Shown piece by piece: positions 38,682 to 49,403 of a stretch of 64,000 nt of DNA. The notes beneath the pieces are model-generated. The model did no database searches and had not been told where the DNA came from. It saw only the letters and a program-made list of their open reading frames with translations. A program made the position numbers and the translations under genes. This stretch comes from Monocercomonoides exilis (taxonomy: Eukaryota; Preaxostyla; Oxymonadida; Polymastigidae), in contig LSRY02000027.1 of the NCBI GenBank assembly GCA_001643675.2, positions 872,501 to 936,500 on the forward strand, in the 5' to 3' direction. Within the stretch, counting starts at the first letter, position 1. Each line of letters starts with the position of its first letter.

Positions 38682-39009
38682 CAAATATTTTTTTAAATTT
38701 TCTGTTTTTATTTTATCTTTTTCATAAAGGATTGGAGCTTGATCCTCCATTACAAGGAATTTTATAGATTATATTCATTATAATCAGCTTTAAACTCTTT
38801 GATAAATTTTCGCACCATCATTTTTGACTGTTATTATTCAAATCATATTAAATCTTTGTGCTTAAATTCTATTTTGAAAAGTTCTTTGCCTGAATTTAGG
38901 ATATGAATAACATAACTTGAAAGCTATCTTCAACAAACTGTAATTGCGTTCTATTTGATCAACTGACAGAATTTTTAAACTGAATTCAATGAAATTAATT
39001 TATGGAAGT
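38682..39009. other. AT-rich spacer between inverted repeat and pseudogene
   Basis: No open frame of note. The decayed surface-gene reading frame on the minus strand becomes recognisable only above about 39010. Confidence 0.4.
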
Positions 39010-41758
39010 AATCCAGAAAATTGAAGTGATAAAGTATTTGCTTCTGTGCGATATGAAAGAGGAATGACTTGCACTAGCAATGAATTTGGAAACTGAGAGG
39101 AAACAGCAGACACAACAAATAAAGACCGCTCTTTGAAGATCACTTCAATCAATGCTGCAGTGGAGTTTGAGAAAATCTCAATTCTTGATTTTCCTGCTTT
39201 TTGCTTTTATAAAGATAACGAAGAATTCAAATTTGAAGGAGATTCAGATGAAGTCAAAGCAAAAGAAATCCAAAGAAATTTCTTTTCACCAAACACTTCT
39301 GCTGATGTCTGTTTCCTTGATTCCTGCAAGTTGATCACAGAGAAAGAAACATTATTTAAACATCAACAATTACACTCAACACATATAATGGTATTTGCCA
39401 ACTTCACTGACTCTTCTGACGTGATTACGCAGTCGCTGAGCGTCAGATTTCCGCTCCTCACTCCAAAGACAGAGTGATGCGATGAATCAAACATCGATCC
39501 AAATACGATGTTTATCTTCAATAACTGGCTTTCCAGTGAAGAGGATTCAACATAATTCGATTTTCCATCTGATTTTTTGATTCCCTAGTCAAATAAAACG
39601 ACAGCCTGCGTGTCTCCAACAGCCTGAACTGTCACAGAACGAATGATTGTTTCAACTGAAACATTAGCTTTCCCCATTACAAACAATTTTTGAGATGATC
39701 CTTCGTTGAGATGCCGCACAGACTCGCTGAGTGTGGCACACGGATCTGATCTTTTCCCACATTCTTTATTGTCTGTCCCTTCTTCCGCAGACACAAATAT
39801 TTGCTCTGATTTGTAGAACACAATGAATGGAGCCAAATCAATAGGAGCTTTGTTTATTTGATCAGTGCAATAGATTGCATTAGTCTTATCGAATGACAGT
39901 TCTTCGAAATCCATTACAAATAGGGTTTCATTGATTTGGTCAGAGATTGATCGGCAAATAATGAAAAGATCCTTCGCAACTTTAGCTCTATTCAAAGAAA
40001 GCCGAATCAGACGAAATTTGATTGGCAGCGCCTTCGCTTTCTTCGAAAATGACGCTTCTGAATGTTCTGGACCGTCCAGGCAGCTCAATGCAATTGCACC
40101 TCCTCTGCCTTCACTCGTTGAGCACGCACATGTCACAAAAGACGACAGATTCGCCAGCACACTGCCTTCATTTGCCCAACTGCAAATCGAAGAGTCTGAG
40201 CTTTCCTTCATCCACACTCAAAACACCCCTCCCAGCTGAGACTCGCTGTTGCAGTCGCTGAATGTCGAGTTGTCCATCGTCAGCTCCACAGACAGCGCGC
40301 TCTCATAAGAAATGATCGACGCCTTCGCGTTTGTGCTGCGGATGAGATGCCACTGAAGATTCTCCAGTCTGATTTCGCTCGCTTCTTTGCTCGCTTTCGT
40401 TTCTTTGCCACTCCCTGATAAACTCGATTCCTCAATTCCCTTCACTTCTGCATCTCCCAGAGAAATAAACGATCCATCTGCAAAATTCAGAACATCAACA
40501 GAAAACGCGCTTGCCACGAAATGTGCAGCCGGAGCAGCAAGTCGGATAACTGATGTCGCAAAGGAGAGCTCAGCCATTTTGGACTCTTCAATCGAAAGTG
40601 TTCTAGACGAAACATGCAAAAGCACAAAGGCAATGCATTCTTTTGCTGTCTGCGTCGCAAAAGAGCATTTGCAAAGGGGGGCTGTTCCTGTCTCAGTGAA
40701 AAGAAGTTCCTTTTGTGGTGTTTCGAAAGACGAAGTCAGGCAGAAGTTGATGGAGGTGAAGGTGAGCATAAGCTTGCTTGTTAGCACAGCCTCAGAAGGC
40801 TCAGAAAGAGATTGAATAGCTTTTCCCACATCGATTGTGCATTCATCTGAGGAAGGCTCATAAGAAGAGGAAGAAGAAGAATAACCAGGAGAAGAAGGAA
40901 CAGCTGGGCTTATTGAGCGGTTTGAAAGGTCCCACTCTTCTGAAATGGCAGCACTTGTGTTGATTTTGATTTCTCTGAACTGAATTCTTTCTCTGAAATT
41001 CCTCATTCCTTCAATAAATGATTGATAAGGAATCCATTCCGATCCACATCCAATGATATCCCTTCTATCCAAAAAGATAATAACAGAATTACTTGCGTAT
41101 TGGAATCGCAGCTTGTCCAAAGATATGCCTTCTGTAAAGTTCACGTAATCTGCCCCTAAGAAAGCATTTGCGTTTTTTCATTCAGTCCAATCAAACATCA
41201 ACCTTCCAACAACAACAGAGGCATTCAAATCGGAGCTCAATATGTTCAAGTTTTTGCAAACAAATGTTTCATCATCAGAAAACACCAAATTAGACAAAGA
41301 GAACCCAAAAAACGAATTGCAGAAGCTCAAATACAAAGACCTACTTTATCCTTTGAAAGTCGAACAAATGCAAACAATTCAGAATTCACTCCCTTCCTCA
41401 GGTCATTCACCACAATGAACATGTCTCTTCACTTGTGTGCCCTGTTTCCTCCAACACTTATCTCTGAAAATGAACATCTGTCATTGTTGTCTGTTGCACA
41501 TGTCAAATTGATTCCTCCTCCAAATCCTTCAGAACTACAACAGATGCTGTTTGTCACTTCCACATTGCTCATCTTCAGCTGTCCATCTGCCCCTTTCAGC
41601 TCAAAAGACATCACTCCTCCCTTTTTGCATCCTTCTGAGCCGAGTGTCTGAAACATGCATTCAACAACTTCGATTACGTAGCTATTCTGAAGAGAGAATA
41701 TCGAAGAACACGGATATGTTGCTCCGTTGTTGACGCATCTGAATGAAGAAGATAACAA
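39010..41758 (-). pseudogene. Decayed paralogue of the giant beta-helix surface gene
   Basis: The minus strand encodes the same module order as the giant gene. From the 5' side it shows a GFGGGINLTC-type strand, NRAHK-stop-RDMFIVVNDL (paralogues: N.A..GRDLFI), LSSDLNASV, SVIIFLDRRDIIGCG, many beta-helix strands, GRGGAIALSC, and IFVSAEEGTDNKECG followed by DPCATLSESV. It ends near a second VIPLSY phrase. It is broken by several stops. The first, near 41428-41430, is a TGA where paralogues have Gly and GGA is the likely ancestral codon. TGA codons follow near 41165 and at 40218-40220, then TAG at 39585-39587 and a further TGA near 39363. At least one frame change is needed near 41340-41400. About two modules remain, with no signal peptide or membrane anchor seen. 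Its position upstream of the intact gene suggests tandem duplication. Confidence 0.8.
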
Positions 41759-42242
41759 TAAAAGAATGGTTGTTGAAAAATCCTCTTTGTCTTCGTATTT
41801 GTTGTTTTTGAGTTTTTCCTTTTTTGAGAATTATGCAAATTAATATTTTAATTTATGTATGATATTTTGCAAAAGATTCTGATTGTTGTATATGAATAGG
41901 AATCAATATCATCGATGAAATAAACGAAAAAACTGAATTTTGATTCACATATTCAAGCATATATTTTATTTGCTAAAAAAACTGTGCATTTTTTTGCATT
42001 TGATTATTTTTTGAAGTTTTCGAAATTCGTGTATTCTTTAACGCTCGAAATAACCTGAATGAAAGAAAAAACTTGATTGTGTCTATCTTGTTCGAAAAAA
42101 CATTGAAAAGAGTTAATATGAAAAGATTTTGAATTTCAAAAGATATGAGCACAACAAAAATAAGAACGGAAAAATAAATAACGTGTTCAATTATGAAAAA
42201 ATAAAAAAATGTAAAATGAATAAAAGTTTAAAAAAATATATA
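41759..42242. other. AT-rich spacer upstream of the pseudogene
   Basis: No convincing ORF. It may hold the former promoter of the decayed surface gene. Its right end runs into the inverted repeat. Confidence 0.4.
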
Positions 42243-42388
42243 TGGGATAGATTGAATGAAAAACAGTAAGTTATTAACAGTGCATTTTCGACAAATAAAA
42301 CTTATTTTAAATTAAGTAATATAACATTTTCTTTCGTATAATTTATGAAAAGAATTTTTTATCGATGGTCCATATACTTGGAACTTGC
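42243..42388. repeat. 146-bp inverted repeat, right arm
   Basis: Perfect reverse complement of 38536-38681. Its last bases overlap the ATG at 42365 that opens the transposase reading frame, so the arm probably represents the 5' end (TIR plus leader) of the Merlin-type element. Confidence 0.9.
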
Positions 42389-43810
42389 CGACAAGGTTAT
42401 TACGAGAAAGACAGACTTGTTACGGGTTTTTCATGGTTTATCAGTAAGAAAATTATATTTGTGGTAAGAATGAGTAATTACAGGAACAACATAGATGTTT
42501 CGTCCAACAAGTTGAATTATTTGAAAAAACTTGTTCGTATCCAGAATTTTTTAGGCAAATGCATACTTAACGGCAATTTTCAAATTAATGAAAAAACAGT
42601 TTATAAATATAAAGTAAGTTATTTAATGTATATATCATGAACGAAATATGTGCGGAAACCATGATTTTTTGATTTTTGAAATCTATCGTTTTCACATATT
42701 TATGGGATTTTTGATCATTGATAAATCAAAAATTTCATGGAAGAAGTGTCTGATTCAAATTATTCACTTGCTATTCCAGGAAGAACAACAAATAAATTAT
42801 TCAGATTGTTTCTCAATTCGGAGAAATCTGAAAAATGGATATTTAAGAAAATCATCAAAAACAAGCCAAAATGCCGAAGGCACAGAATTGAAATGGATTT
42901 ACGGCGTTACTATGGAAGGATGATGTGGGTTTGCAGAAAATGAAGCAATAGGCAATCAGCATACAAGAATACGTCATTTTATCGAAGCAGGATACCAATA
43001 AATGTGATTTTGTTAATTATCCTATTTATTTGGAATGGTGCTAGTGTAAAATTTTGCTCGGAAATGTTGGGAATTCATAGGAACTCTGTAGCATACTGGT
43101 CATCTGTTATGAGGTGTTGCGCGATGGACATCATAAATCAAAATGAGACTATTCTTGGAGGCGAAAACATTATTGTGGAGATAGATGAATGTGTTTTGAG
43201 GAGAAGAAAATATCATAGAGGAAGAAGAAAGAAACAAATGTGGGTCTTTGGTGCAGTGGAGCGAAAAAAAGATAAAATGGATGAAACAAGGAATTTTTTT
43301 GTTATGATTGTACCAGACCGTTCTGCTTCGACGTTGATTCCTATCATTCAAAAGCACATTCTGCCTCATTCAACAATAATGTCAGATGAATGGAAGGCAT
43401 ATTCATCTCTTTCTCGTCTCGGATACAATCATCTAACAGTGTGTCACAAGAGAGAATTTAATGATGAAGAAACTCACGCATGCACAAATACAATTGAAGG
43501 ATTATGGAGCCATATGAGAAGATTTTTTCCTCCCCATGGAATTCGAGAAAAATATGTTGCTGATCAACTTGCTTTTTGGATGATTAATAAGAGAAAAATT
43601 GTGAGATTTGAAGAATTTGTATCAAAAATTGTTTTCTATAAAGAAAAACAAATAGAAGAAGCTGAAGAAGATGATGAAACAGTAGAAAATGAAGAAGAAA
43701 TTCCTGATTTGGATGATTCGATTATTTCCAATGACAGCGAAACAAGTGAAACCGATAATATTGACCCAGGCGATGGTTTATCTGCCTCTGAGTATTCAGA
43801 AAACTCATAA
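42365..43810 (+). pseudogene. Merlin / IS1595-type DDE transposase, interrupted
   Basis: The long open part (43004-43810) matches the ISXO2/IS1595-like DDE domain used by eukaryotic Merlin elements. It has IIVEIDECVLRRRKYHRGRR with the first Asp, MSDEWKAY with the second Asp, and NTIEGLWSHMRRFF with the Glu, in the usual spacing. An acidic C-terminal extension follows. In the same frame upstream, 42737-42943 encodes a zinc-ribbon-like half (KPKCRRH...WVCRK) ending in TGA at 42941-42943. The frame then reads straight on into SNRQSAYKNTSFYRSR, which is typical of the segment after the ribbon. A further frame-matched ORF, 42365-42640, starts in the inverted repeat; the 42641-42736 gap has stops and could be an intron (GTAAGT at 42614), but no phase-matched acceptor was found. 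One copy only. Probably a recently disabled transposase; the catalytic triad is intact. Confidence 0.75.
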
Positions 43811-44382
43811 AGATAAACTTTTTTATTTTATTTTGATTTTTTATTATGCTTTTTTTTTTATTTTCTGAAAAAAATTTGACCCATTTTCATAATTTTTGAA
43901 AAATTTAAAATTTATTTTAACGAACTTTCGCATGTTTTTAACTACTCAAAACATCACAAATGATGTTTATAAGCAATAAACAAATGAAATATGCAAAAAT
44001 TAGAAATTGCTGTTAAGTGTGCATATGCCATTTTTTATTTATTACGAAACAATTCAAAGTTATGGCAATATTCCTACTTATGCAAAAATAATGAAGGATC
44101 AAAGCCCCCATAACAACAAACATTAAAAGATTAAACGTTGTGACTCTTTGCTATCACTTGCCAAAAATACAAGTACAAAAAGAATGGTGTGAGCGCTAAT
44201 GTATTCATGCCTATAATATGAATTAATAATTTGTCAAATTTTCCATTTCTATTGCATTTTGAATTTTGATTTGAAATACAAAAATGAATTGTTTTCTGGT
44301 TACAGCGTATTTCACAAGAGCAGGCAACGAACATAGTTGAAATATATTCTGGTTTGCAATCGTTGTTTTAGGTAACTTCCTG
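43811..44382. other. AT-rich intergenic region
   Basis: Follows the transposase and precedes the first family gene. I looked for an inverted copy of the transposon's 5' end and saw none, so the element's 3' terminus is not defined. No ORF of note. Confidence 0.4.
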
Positions 44383-45725
44383 ATGGTTGCATGTTTTGCA
44401 TCATTTTTTATTGAAGAATTGCTTTCTGGGCTGGAGCAGTGCGTTGAAGATGAACAAAAACAGAAAATTAATAAATTTAACAGAATAATTTATGAAATGA
44501 ATAGTGAAGAATTTGCTTCGGTTTTCGCATCAGAATTATTCGAAAAAATTGATAAAATGATTAAAGAAAAGAAATTGTCTTTGGTCAACGCGCTTGCTCT
44601 ATTGAAGCTTTCTGGATATGTCAAAGCGTTGAAGGATTTGTGGAATTTAAGTTTTGAAGATTCTTTGTTATGTATAAAATTCGAAAAGATGATTATCGAG
44701 GATCACAAAAATGGAGGAAAGCTCGACAAGCTGCTGGTCGATCTTTGCGAGTGCATTGTATTGCTTTGCATACATTTACCAAAAGAATTGATTCCTATTT
44801 GCGTGCCTTGCCTTCTGAAAGTTGCGTTGAATACGGAAGAAAGCGAGGAAACACAAAATGGATCAGAAATGGCCCTGCTGGCTTTGAGTAATATCAATCC
44901 TCTTCTTGTATGAATGCTTTTTCTTACTACATATTTATTAATATTTTTTTGGATATAATTTTGGAATAGGATATGAAAAAAGAATTGTATCTGAAAGATA
45001 TCACAGAAATCATCAAATATCATCAGGAACATCGCAACTTGAAGCGCCTTTCGTATCAGTCAGCTTGGATGTTTTTGATAAACAGAAAACATTTGGACGA
45101 TAAGCTGGAAGATGTTATTGTGAATGAGCTGCATTTTGCGAGAGAAGCAACAAGAGAATTGGACGAGCTTTTAAAATGTGTTGATTGGAGCAGAAAAGAA
45201 GAGGGCCCGGAAAAGACAAAAGAAGTGTGCATCATTTTGAGATGGTGCGTAACGCTATGGTTTTTCTTTCATAATAATTACAGTTTAAATCACGAAGAAT
45301 ACGCTGAATTAGTTGGATGCCTTGTGAGGCTGTTTAGAGTCATAAAAGTTGAAAGCAGAGAAATTAGAGCAGAATTCATTCATTTATTTGAAAAAATGGT
45401 GATGTGTGATGAAATTCAAATATATGTGTTATTAAAAGGTGGGGTAGTCGATCTTTTTTTGGAGGACATGTGCCAAACGATTTCAGAAGACGGGGCTTTG
45501 GAGGATTGGCGATATTTCTTGATGAGTCTGATTCAAAGCTTGAAGGAAAAGACAATTGCTAAATACGAAGAAAAGGAAGGAAAAAAGATAAAAATGCAAA
45601 TATTTGAGAAGTTTGAAGAAGAAGGATACGAAGACGCTATCATCGAAAAATATGCGCTGTTTGTTGTGATGGAAAAAAGGTATAATATCTCGAGAATTCC
45701 GTCTGATTATTTCGTTCATTTGTAG
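44383..45725 (+). CDS. Helical repeat-like protein of a three-copy family, copy A, two exons
   Basis: Function unknown. Exons 44383-44907 and 44970-45725 join in phase 0 to 426 residues. Exon 1 carries the family signature EELLSGLEQC..DEQKQKI, then a segment ending CVPCLLKVALN. Exon 2 begins KKELYLKDITEIIKYHQEHR and contains VNELHFAREATRELDEL and LLKGGVVDLFLEDM. The protein is almost all predicted helix and Leu/Glu/Lys-rich. Phrases like LLKGG.VD..LE and CLLKVAL resemble armadillo/HEAT repeats, so a scaffolding role is possible but not shown. No signal peptide or catalytic motif seen. I recall similar multi-copy hypothetical proteins from Monocercomonoides, unverified. The true start may lie in an upstream exon; the ATG at 44383 is the first in frame. 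Confidence 0.7.
44908..44969 (+). other. Intron of family copy A (62 bp)
   Basis: Donor GTATGA, acceptor GGAATAG, phase 0. Position matches the introns of the two paralogues exactly, between the CVPCLLKVAL exon and the ELYL exon. Confidence 0.75.
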
Positions 45726-47117
45726 CAGTCAAAAAAAGATTCTATTTTTTGTGGGTGCTCTTTCCATTCAAATGGCTGCCAATCGGATATTTTTTTCGTT
45801 CTTATGCTATTGGAATAGTTATATTCCGTCTTTTTGTTTCTCAAATGTACTTCCCTTGAAAGTCTTAATTTCCATTTCACTTTCTTCTTTGAGTTTGTTC
45901 AAACACATTTATTCATTTTTTTTTTGGTTTGGAAATCTCAAATAAACAATCAGCAACCCCATGCGAGCCCTTCTTCTGAAATTTGAAATAGAGAAAAAAA
46001 TTCTGGAAAAGACTCTTTGAAAGTCATTGACGAAGCTGTTGAAACATTTTGGCAGCAAATTAACTGAAAAACGACAACAATTCTATATTGGCTTTCTAGT
46101 TTTCCTTTGAAAATACATTTTCATTTCATATTCTTCTTCCTCTTCTTCCTCTTCTTCCTCTTCTTCCTCTTCTTCCTCTTCTTCCTCTTCTTCCTCTTCT
46201 TCCTCTTCTTCCTCTTCTTCCTCTTCTTCCTCTTCTTCATCTTCTTCATCTTCTTCATCTTCTTCCTCTTCCTCTTCGTCTTCGTTTTCTTCTTTTTCTT
46301 CATCATCTTCTTCTTCATTGGAAATTTTATCATTTACAGAATATTAATCTGAAGCTTCGATGAGTTATTCATCATCAACAATACAAAAATTATCATTCTT
46401 CATCTTCTTCACAAAGAAGAACTGCTTTTTCATTCACATTTTGTTATAATGAATATATCGTTTTTTTTTTATTGCATCATAAATCAGTCAGATCAAATTT
46501 TGGGAATTTTTTTTTTTAACATTTCTTTGCTCTTCATTCTTCAACCTTCCCAGTTACATCTTCATCAAAAAGTGTATAAGAATTACAATGAGAATGCTTC
46601 TTTTTCAAAGCCCTCACTATTTTTCCATCTCATTTGAGTAATGTTCAACAGAATTGTAATTGAAGATTTCTTTTTTTCCCTCATTTATACAAATCTCAAA
46701 TATGTTCGTCTCTTTCGCTGCTTTTTTCTTTCTCTTCTCAAGCTGACAGAAATTTCAGAGAAAGATGTGAAAGCTGCGGGAAGGAACACAAATATCAAAA
46801 TGGAGGAGAAAAGAATATTGGAGAAGAAGATCAAGAGATTTGGTATTGAATTGAGAAGAATACATTAAAAAAATGAATTCAAAAAGCAATTGGTTTTGAT
46901 TCGTTGAGCGAAAAATCAAGAACAGCAAACAATTCTGAAATTTTTCTTCTCATTTATTATTTTCGTTTTTTAGAAATTTCAACAAAATTCATTCAAAAAC
47001 TCTTCAAATGATTGTTTGTTTTCTATTTTGTGAAATGGAAAAAAAGAATAAAAAAAATTTGAGTTACATATTGCAAATCTTTTCGTTTCCTCAAGACTTA
47101 AAAAAAGTGTGAATTAT
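45726..47117. other. Intergenic region with pyrimidine microsatellite
   Basis: Lies between two convergent family members. Apart from a CTTCTTCCT-type repeat (annotated separately) it is AT-rich with no reliable ORF. Short frames here are repeat translations. Confidence 0.5.
46129..46300. repeat. CTTCTTCCT microsatellite, degenerating to TTCATC/TTCCTC
   Basis: About ten or more tandem 9-base units, grading at the right end into TTCATC and TTCCTC units. Not part of a gene I can support. Confidence 0.85.
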
Positions 47118-48520
47118 TCAAAGTTGAATGAATACAGTATCATCATCAAAATAGAATCTATTCACTTTTTGAAAGCTTGTAATGATATCTTCGAATCCCT
47201 CTTCTTCTTGCTTTTCAAACACATTCCTTTTCAATTCTTTTCTTTCCTCCTCTTTTGTATTTACTTCTCCCTTTCCTTTGAAATGCAATGAAATCAAATG
47301 AAAAAAATAAATAAATTCATTTATAATACTTATATTCAATATTGGCCGCTGAATCTCCTCCAAAGCAGCATCAATGGCACCACCTTTCAGCAAGGCATCA
47401 AATTTCACAGCTCTATTTCCTGTAACTGTATCAAATGATTGAATGCATTCCTCGCATATTTCACTGTGATTATCTCTTGATGCTCGAAGCACATCAACAA
47501 TGCGGCTGATAAGCTCAGTATATTTTTCACTCCACAAATGACATGAGTAGAAGTAATTACCAATCGAGCTGATCCATCTCGAAATAATATCTATTGTTTT
47601 CCTTTCTGTTTTCCCCATCTCTTCTTCTTTCTTCTTCCAATTCACACTCTTTGACAACTCTTCCAATTCTCGCCTTGCTTCTCTTGCAAAATGCTGCTCA
47701 TTCACAATAACGATTTCAGATGAGAAACCCTTGCAATATCTGAACACCAAAAATGACCAAGCAGACTGATAGGCAAGTCGCGTCAGATTCCGATGTTTCT
47801 GATGATACTGAATAATTTCTTTGATTTCATTCAGATAAAGATCTCTTTCAATGTCCTGCTCAAAAATAAGAAAAATTAGAAAAAATTTCAAAAACAAAAT
47901 AGAAATATTCAAACACAATATGAGTTAATGCAACTCAGCGCTAAAAGAGCTATTTCCACTTCTTTTTGCGTTTCCTCATCTTCCTCTTTCTTCAATGCAA
48001 CCTTCAAAAGGCAAGGAACACAGATGTGATATAGATCCAAAGAAAACCGGTTATCAAGCAAAAGATAACATTCAATGAGGTCGATAAAAAGCTTTTCGTC
48101 ATCTCCTTTTTTCTCATCTTCTTCAGCAACCATCTTCTCAAATCTTGCTTTCAGCAAAGAATTTCTAAAGCTATCATTCCATATGTCTTTCAGCGCATTA
48201 CAAAATCCCATGTGCTTCAACAGCAAGATTGCATTTTCCATCGTCAGTTTTTCTTCTTCAATCATTTTATCGATTTTCTCGAACAGTTCTTTTGTGAATG
48301 TTGAATAAAGTTCTTCTTCATCCATTTCTTCCATCAATACAATAATTTCTTCGATCTTCTGCTTCTGCTCATCCTCAGCGTAATGCTCAAGCTCAGAAAA
48401 CAATTCTTCAAAAAATAAAAATAAAATCGTAACTATCAAGAATTCGAATTCGACAATGAGCGCAAACCATTGAACCTTTCGGTTACACTCATTGTCTGCA
48501 TTTTTGAAAATGTATTGCAT
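47118..48520 (-). CDS. Helical repeat-like family protein, copy B, two or three exons
   Basis: Paralogue of the genes at 44383 and 51996. Exons 48520-47915 and 47855-47118 join in phase 0 (donor GTTTGA, acceptor GAGCAG). It shows EELFSELEHYAEDEQKQKI, CVPCLLKVALKKEEDEE, DIERDLYLNEIKEIIQYHQK, VNEQHFAREARRELEEL, and LLKGGAIDAALEEIQRP. The 5' end is unsure. The frame is open from an ATG at 48520, but residues before EELF look like translated intron. A separate ATG at 48492 opens MSVTERFN, and a GTTTGC donor right after it with a GAAG acceptor at 48406 would give MSVTERFN joined to ELFSELEH. Function unknown; no membrane or secretion signal in the conserved part. Confidence 0.7.
47856..47914 (-). 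other. Intron of family copy B (59 bp)
   Basis: Donor GTTTGA and acceptor GAGCAG on the minus strand, phase 0, same protein position as in copies A and C. Confidence 0.75.
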
Positions 48521-49403
48521 CCAGAAAACAATGAAAATTTATCATTCGCATTGAACTCACATATCATTGGATAAAAGAAATTGGCGCAAAATAAAAACTC
48601 AAAATAAACATGAAAATATAAGTTGTTATACCATTCTATGTTGTTAGTATTATTTAACAAGTCGTTACAAAGAAAGAAAGAAAGAAAAAACGATAAATAT
48701 TTTTTCTTGTTTGCAGTAATGGATATTCAGATCATCAGATTTGAATAAACATTAATATTCCTTGCATAAATGAGAGAACGGTGAGCAGATATTTTCTGCA
48801 AAATAGACGATATTATTATGAGTGGCTACGGAAGGCAATGATGAAAATACGTTGATTTTGGAGTGCTTTCATCATATTTTTGAAATTGGTTGGCCAAGAA
48901 ATCCAACAACTTTATTTTTGAATGAAATTTTCAGTGTGTATGTACTTTTAATAGTTCTATTGGTTATGATGATATCACCATCCGTAACCTTTCCAAAGCC
49001 CAGGAATACGATTTTTTTTCAAAATGGCTAATCTCCCTTTGCAGAGCAAGACGGTAGGAATGGATCCGATAATTGTATATCAATTATTAAATAAAGGAAT
49101 TTATTCCAGGGCAATTCTTTTCGTTGTTTTTGTTTGGGATGAGAGATGAAATCAAATTCGAAAGTTAAACATTTGGATGAAGATGAAAAGGATGGAATTC
49201 TATGGAAAATAAAATTGGAATAAATTTGCTCGGAAATTTGGAAAAAAAGATCGGGGAGCAATTTTGGTTATTATGGACAAGACAAGAGAGACATTTTCTG
49301 CCAATGATGATAGATTCATTCCAGACCAATAAAACACGATATTGGCCACATAAACGAGAGTGAGACAACCATTTCTGCTTTAGGTAAAAATTCACCTGTT
49401 TTT
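48521..49403. other. Intergenic stretch upstream of copy B
   Basis: Only short frames on both strands, none with recognisable similarity. It probably includes the promoter of copy B near 48521-48650. Confidence 0.4.

Noticed and set aside
38536-42388. The 146-bp inverted repeats as terminal repeats of one 3.85-kb transposon containing the pseudogene.
   Set aside because: No target duplication flanks the outer edges, and the transposase lies outside the arms, so two element fragments in opposite orientation fit better.
39010-43810. In-frame TGA codons in the surface-gene paralogue and in the transposase as a sign of UGA recoding (Cys, Trp or selenocysteine).
   Set aside because: Intact genes here use TGA as a terminator (the TRPML-like gene and family copies B and C). 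The stops replace different residues, including a clear Gly position, so nonsense mutation fits better.
46107-46352. Hydrophobic Phe/Leu-repeat ORF.
   Set aside because: It is the translation of a CTTCTTCCT microsatellite; no flanking coding sequence.
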